Positions 29,422-29,727 of a stretch of DNA of 29,727 nt are shown here, in pieces. The DNA comes from a virus, in IMG/VR virus record IMGVR_UViG_3300030012_000451, positions 1 through 29,727 of that record; one strand, written 5' to 3'. Within the stretch, counting starts at the first letter, position 1. Each line of letters opens with the position of its first letter. Below the pieces are notes generated by a model. The model saw nothing but the letters and a program-made list of their open reading frames with translations, made no database searches and was not told where the DNA came from. A program made the position numbers and the translations under genes.

Positions 29422-29727
29422 AAAATAAATGTTAGGAAAAAAGGTAAGGTAAAAACCTTTAACTTAATAAAAAGCTGGTCAGATGTTACAGTTGAAAAGT
29501 GGGTTAAGTTAGTAAATTTACACAAAGGTAGTAGAAGTAAAGAAGCATTAGAAACAATAAGTGCATTATCAGATATACCTAAGAATTTAATAAATGAGTT
29601 AGGAATACAAGATGTTGCATTAATACTAACAAAACTAAGTGAATTACAAAAACTATCTAAAAGCAAGTTAAGAAGAATAATTAAGGTAGAGGATCAAAAA
29701 TTTGGTTTTCACCCTAATTTAGAAGAT
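29419..29727 (+). CDS. Tail assembly chaperone, 5' part (continues at base 100)
   Basis: The first 103 codons of the tail chaperone gene. They begin MKINVRKKGKVKTFNLIKSW, a short beta stretch, then helices (ITPK-like turns, LSELQKLSKSKLRRIIK). The coding frame runs through the terminal repeat and continues at base 100 of the window. The start is ATG 29419, 31 bases after the terminase stop. The gene lies directly between packaging and tail genes. Its 3' part carries the frameshift site and overlapping frame. Confidence 0.7.
   Translation, partial: MKINVRKKGKVKTFNLIKSWSDVTVEKWVKLVNLHKGSRSKEALETISALSDIPKNLINELGIQDVALILTKLSELQKLSKSKLRRIIKVEDQKFGFHPNLED
29629..29727. repeat. Right copy of 99-bp terminal redundancy
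   Basis: Identical to bases 1-99. The two copies fall in the same codon phase of one gene, so removing one restores a single uninterrupted reading frame and a circular map of 29,628 bases. Confidence 0.95.

Overview
The window is an essentially complete genome of a small tailed phage (siphovirus-like; order Caudoviricetes) of a Bacteroidetes host, probably a Flavobacteriia-type bacterium. The first 99 bases are repeated exactly as the last 99, and a gene reads in frame across the join, so the sequence is a circular map of 29,628 unique bases opened inside a tail gene. The host guess rests on very AT-rich DNA, A-rich leaders almost without Shine-Dalgarno sequences, two perfect TAnnTTTG-type promoter boxes, and protein families typical of Bacteroidetes phages. 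Every credible gene is on the + strand. I see no tRNA, rRNA, CRISPR array, insertion sequence, integrase or repressor, so nothing here indicates lysogeny.

Layout around the circle. (a) 27.9-29.4 kb: small and large terminase. (b) 29.4 kb through the join to 9.2 kb: tail module, with a frameshifting tail assembly chaperone, tail completion proteins, two large tail/hub proteins, a repeat-rich fibre and a short tape measure. (c) 9.2-13.1 kb: cysteine-containing head protein, XkdF-like prohead protease, acidic scaffold, major capsid protein and probable tail tube, closed by a strong terminator. (d) 13.2-18.2 kb: surface and lectin-like virion proteins, then the portal and a head-tail connector. 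The portal lies far from the terminase, which is not the textbook order. (e) 18.2-20.0 kb: dense micro-genes with holin-like proteins, a DUF5675 lysis-type protein, a metallophosphatase and a 24-residue membrane peptide. (f) 20.0-27.9 kb: early region with an SSB-like protein, DnaA domain IV-like protein, replication initiator, two DNA methyltransferases, a PP-loop (PAPS reductase-like) protein, NinG, a sigma-like regulator, zinc-binding small proteins and a NinB-like protein.

How it works together. The phage encodes replication starters (initiator, DnaA-like protein, SSB) but no recognisable polymerase, primase or helicase, so it probably borrows the host replisome. Early transcription probably starts at two places, each carrying the same 13-base element 47 bases upstream of TATATTTG. 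One lies before the early region and one before the operon with the sigma-like gene. A different AT-rich motif, beginning TCTAT, lies just before several late genes and may be the late promoter used by that sigma-like factor. The most interesting features are this two-motif control scheme, the -1 frameshift (T TTT TTT) in the tail chaperone gene, the large terminase that must start at a non-ATG codon, and a domain shared by two neighbouring head genes.
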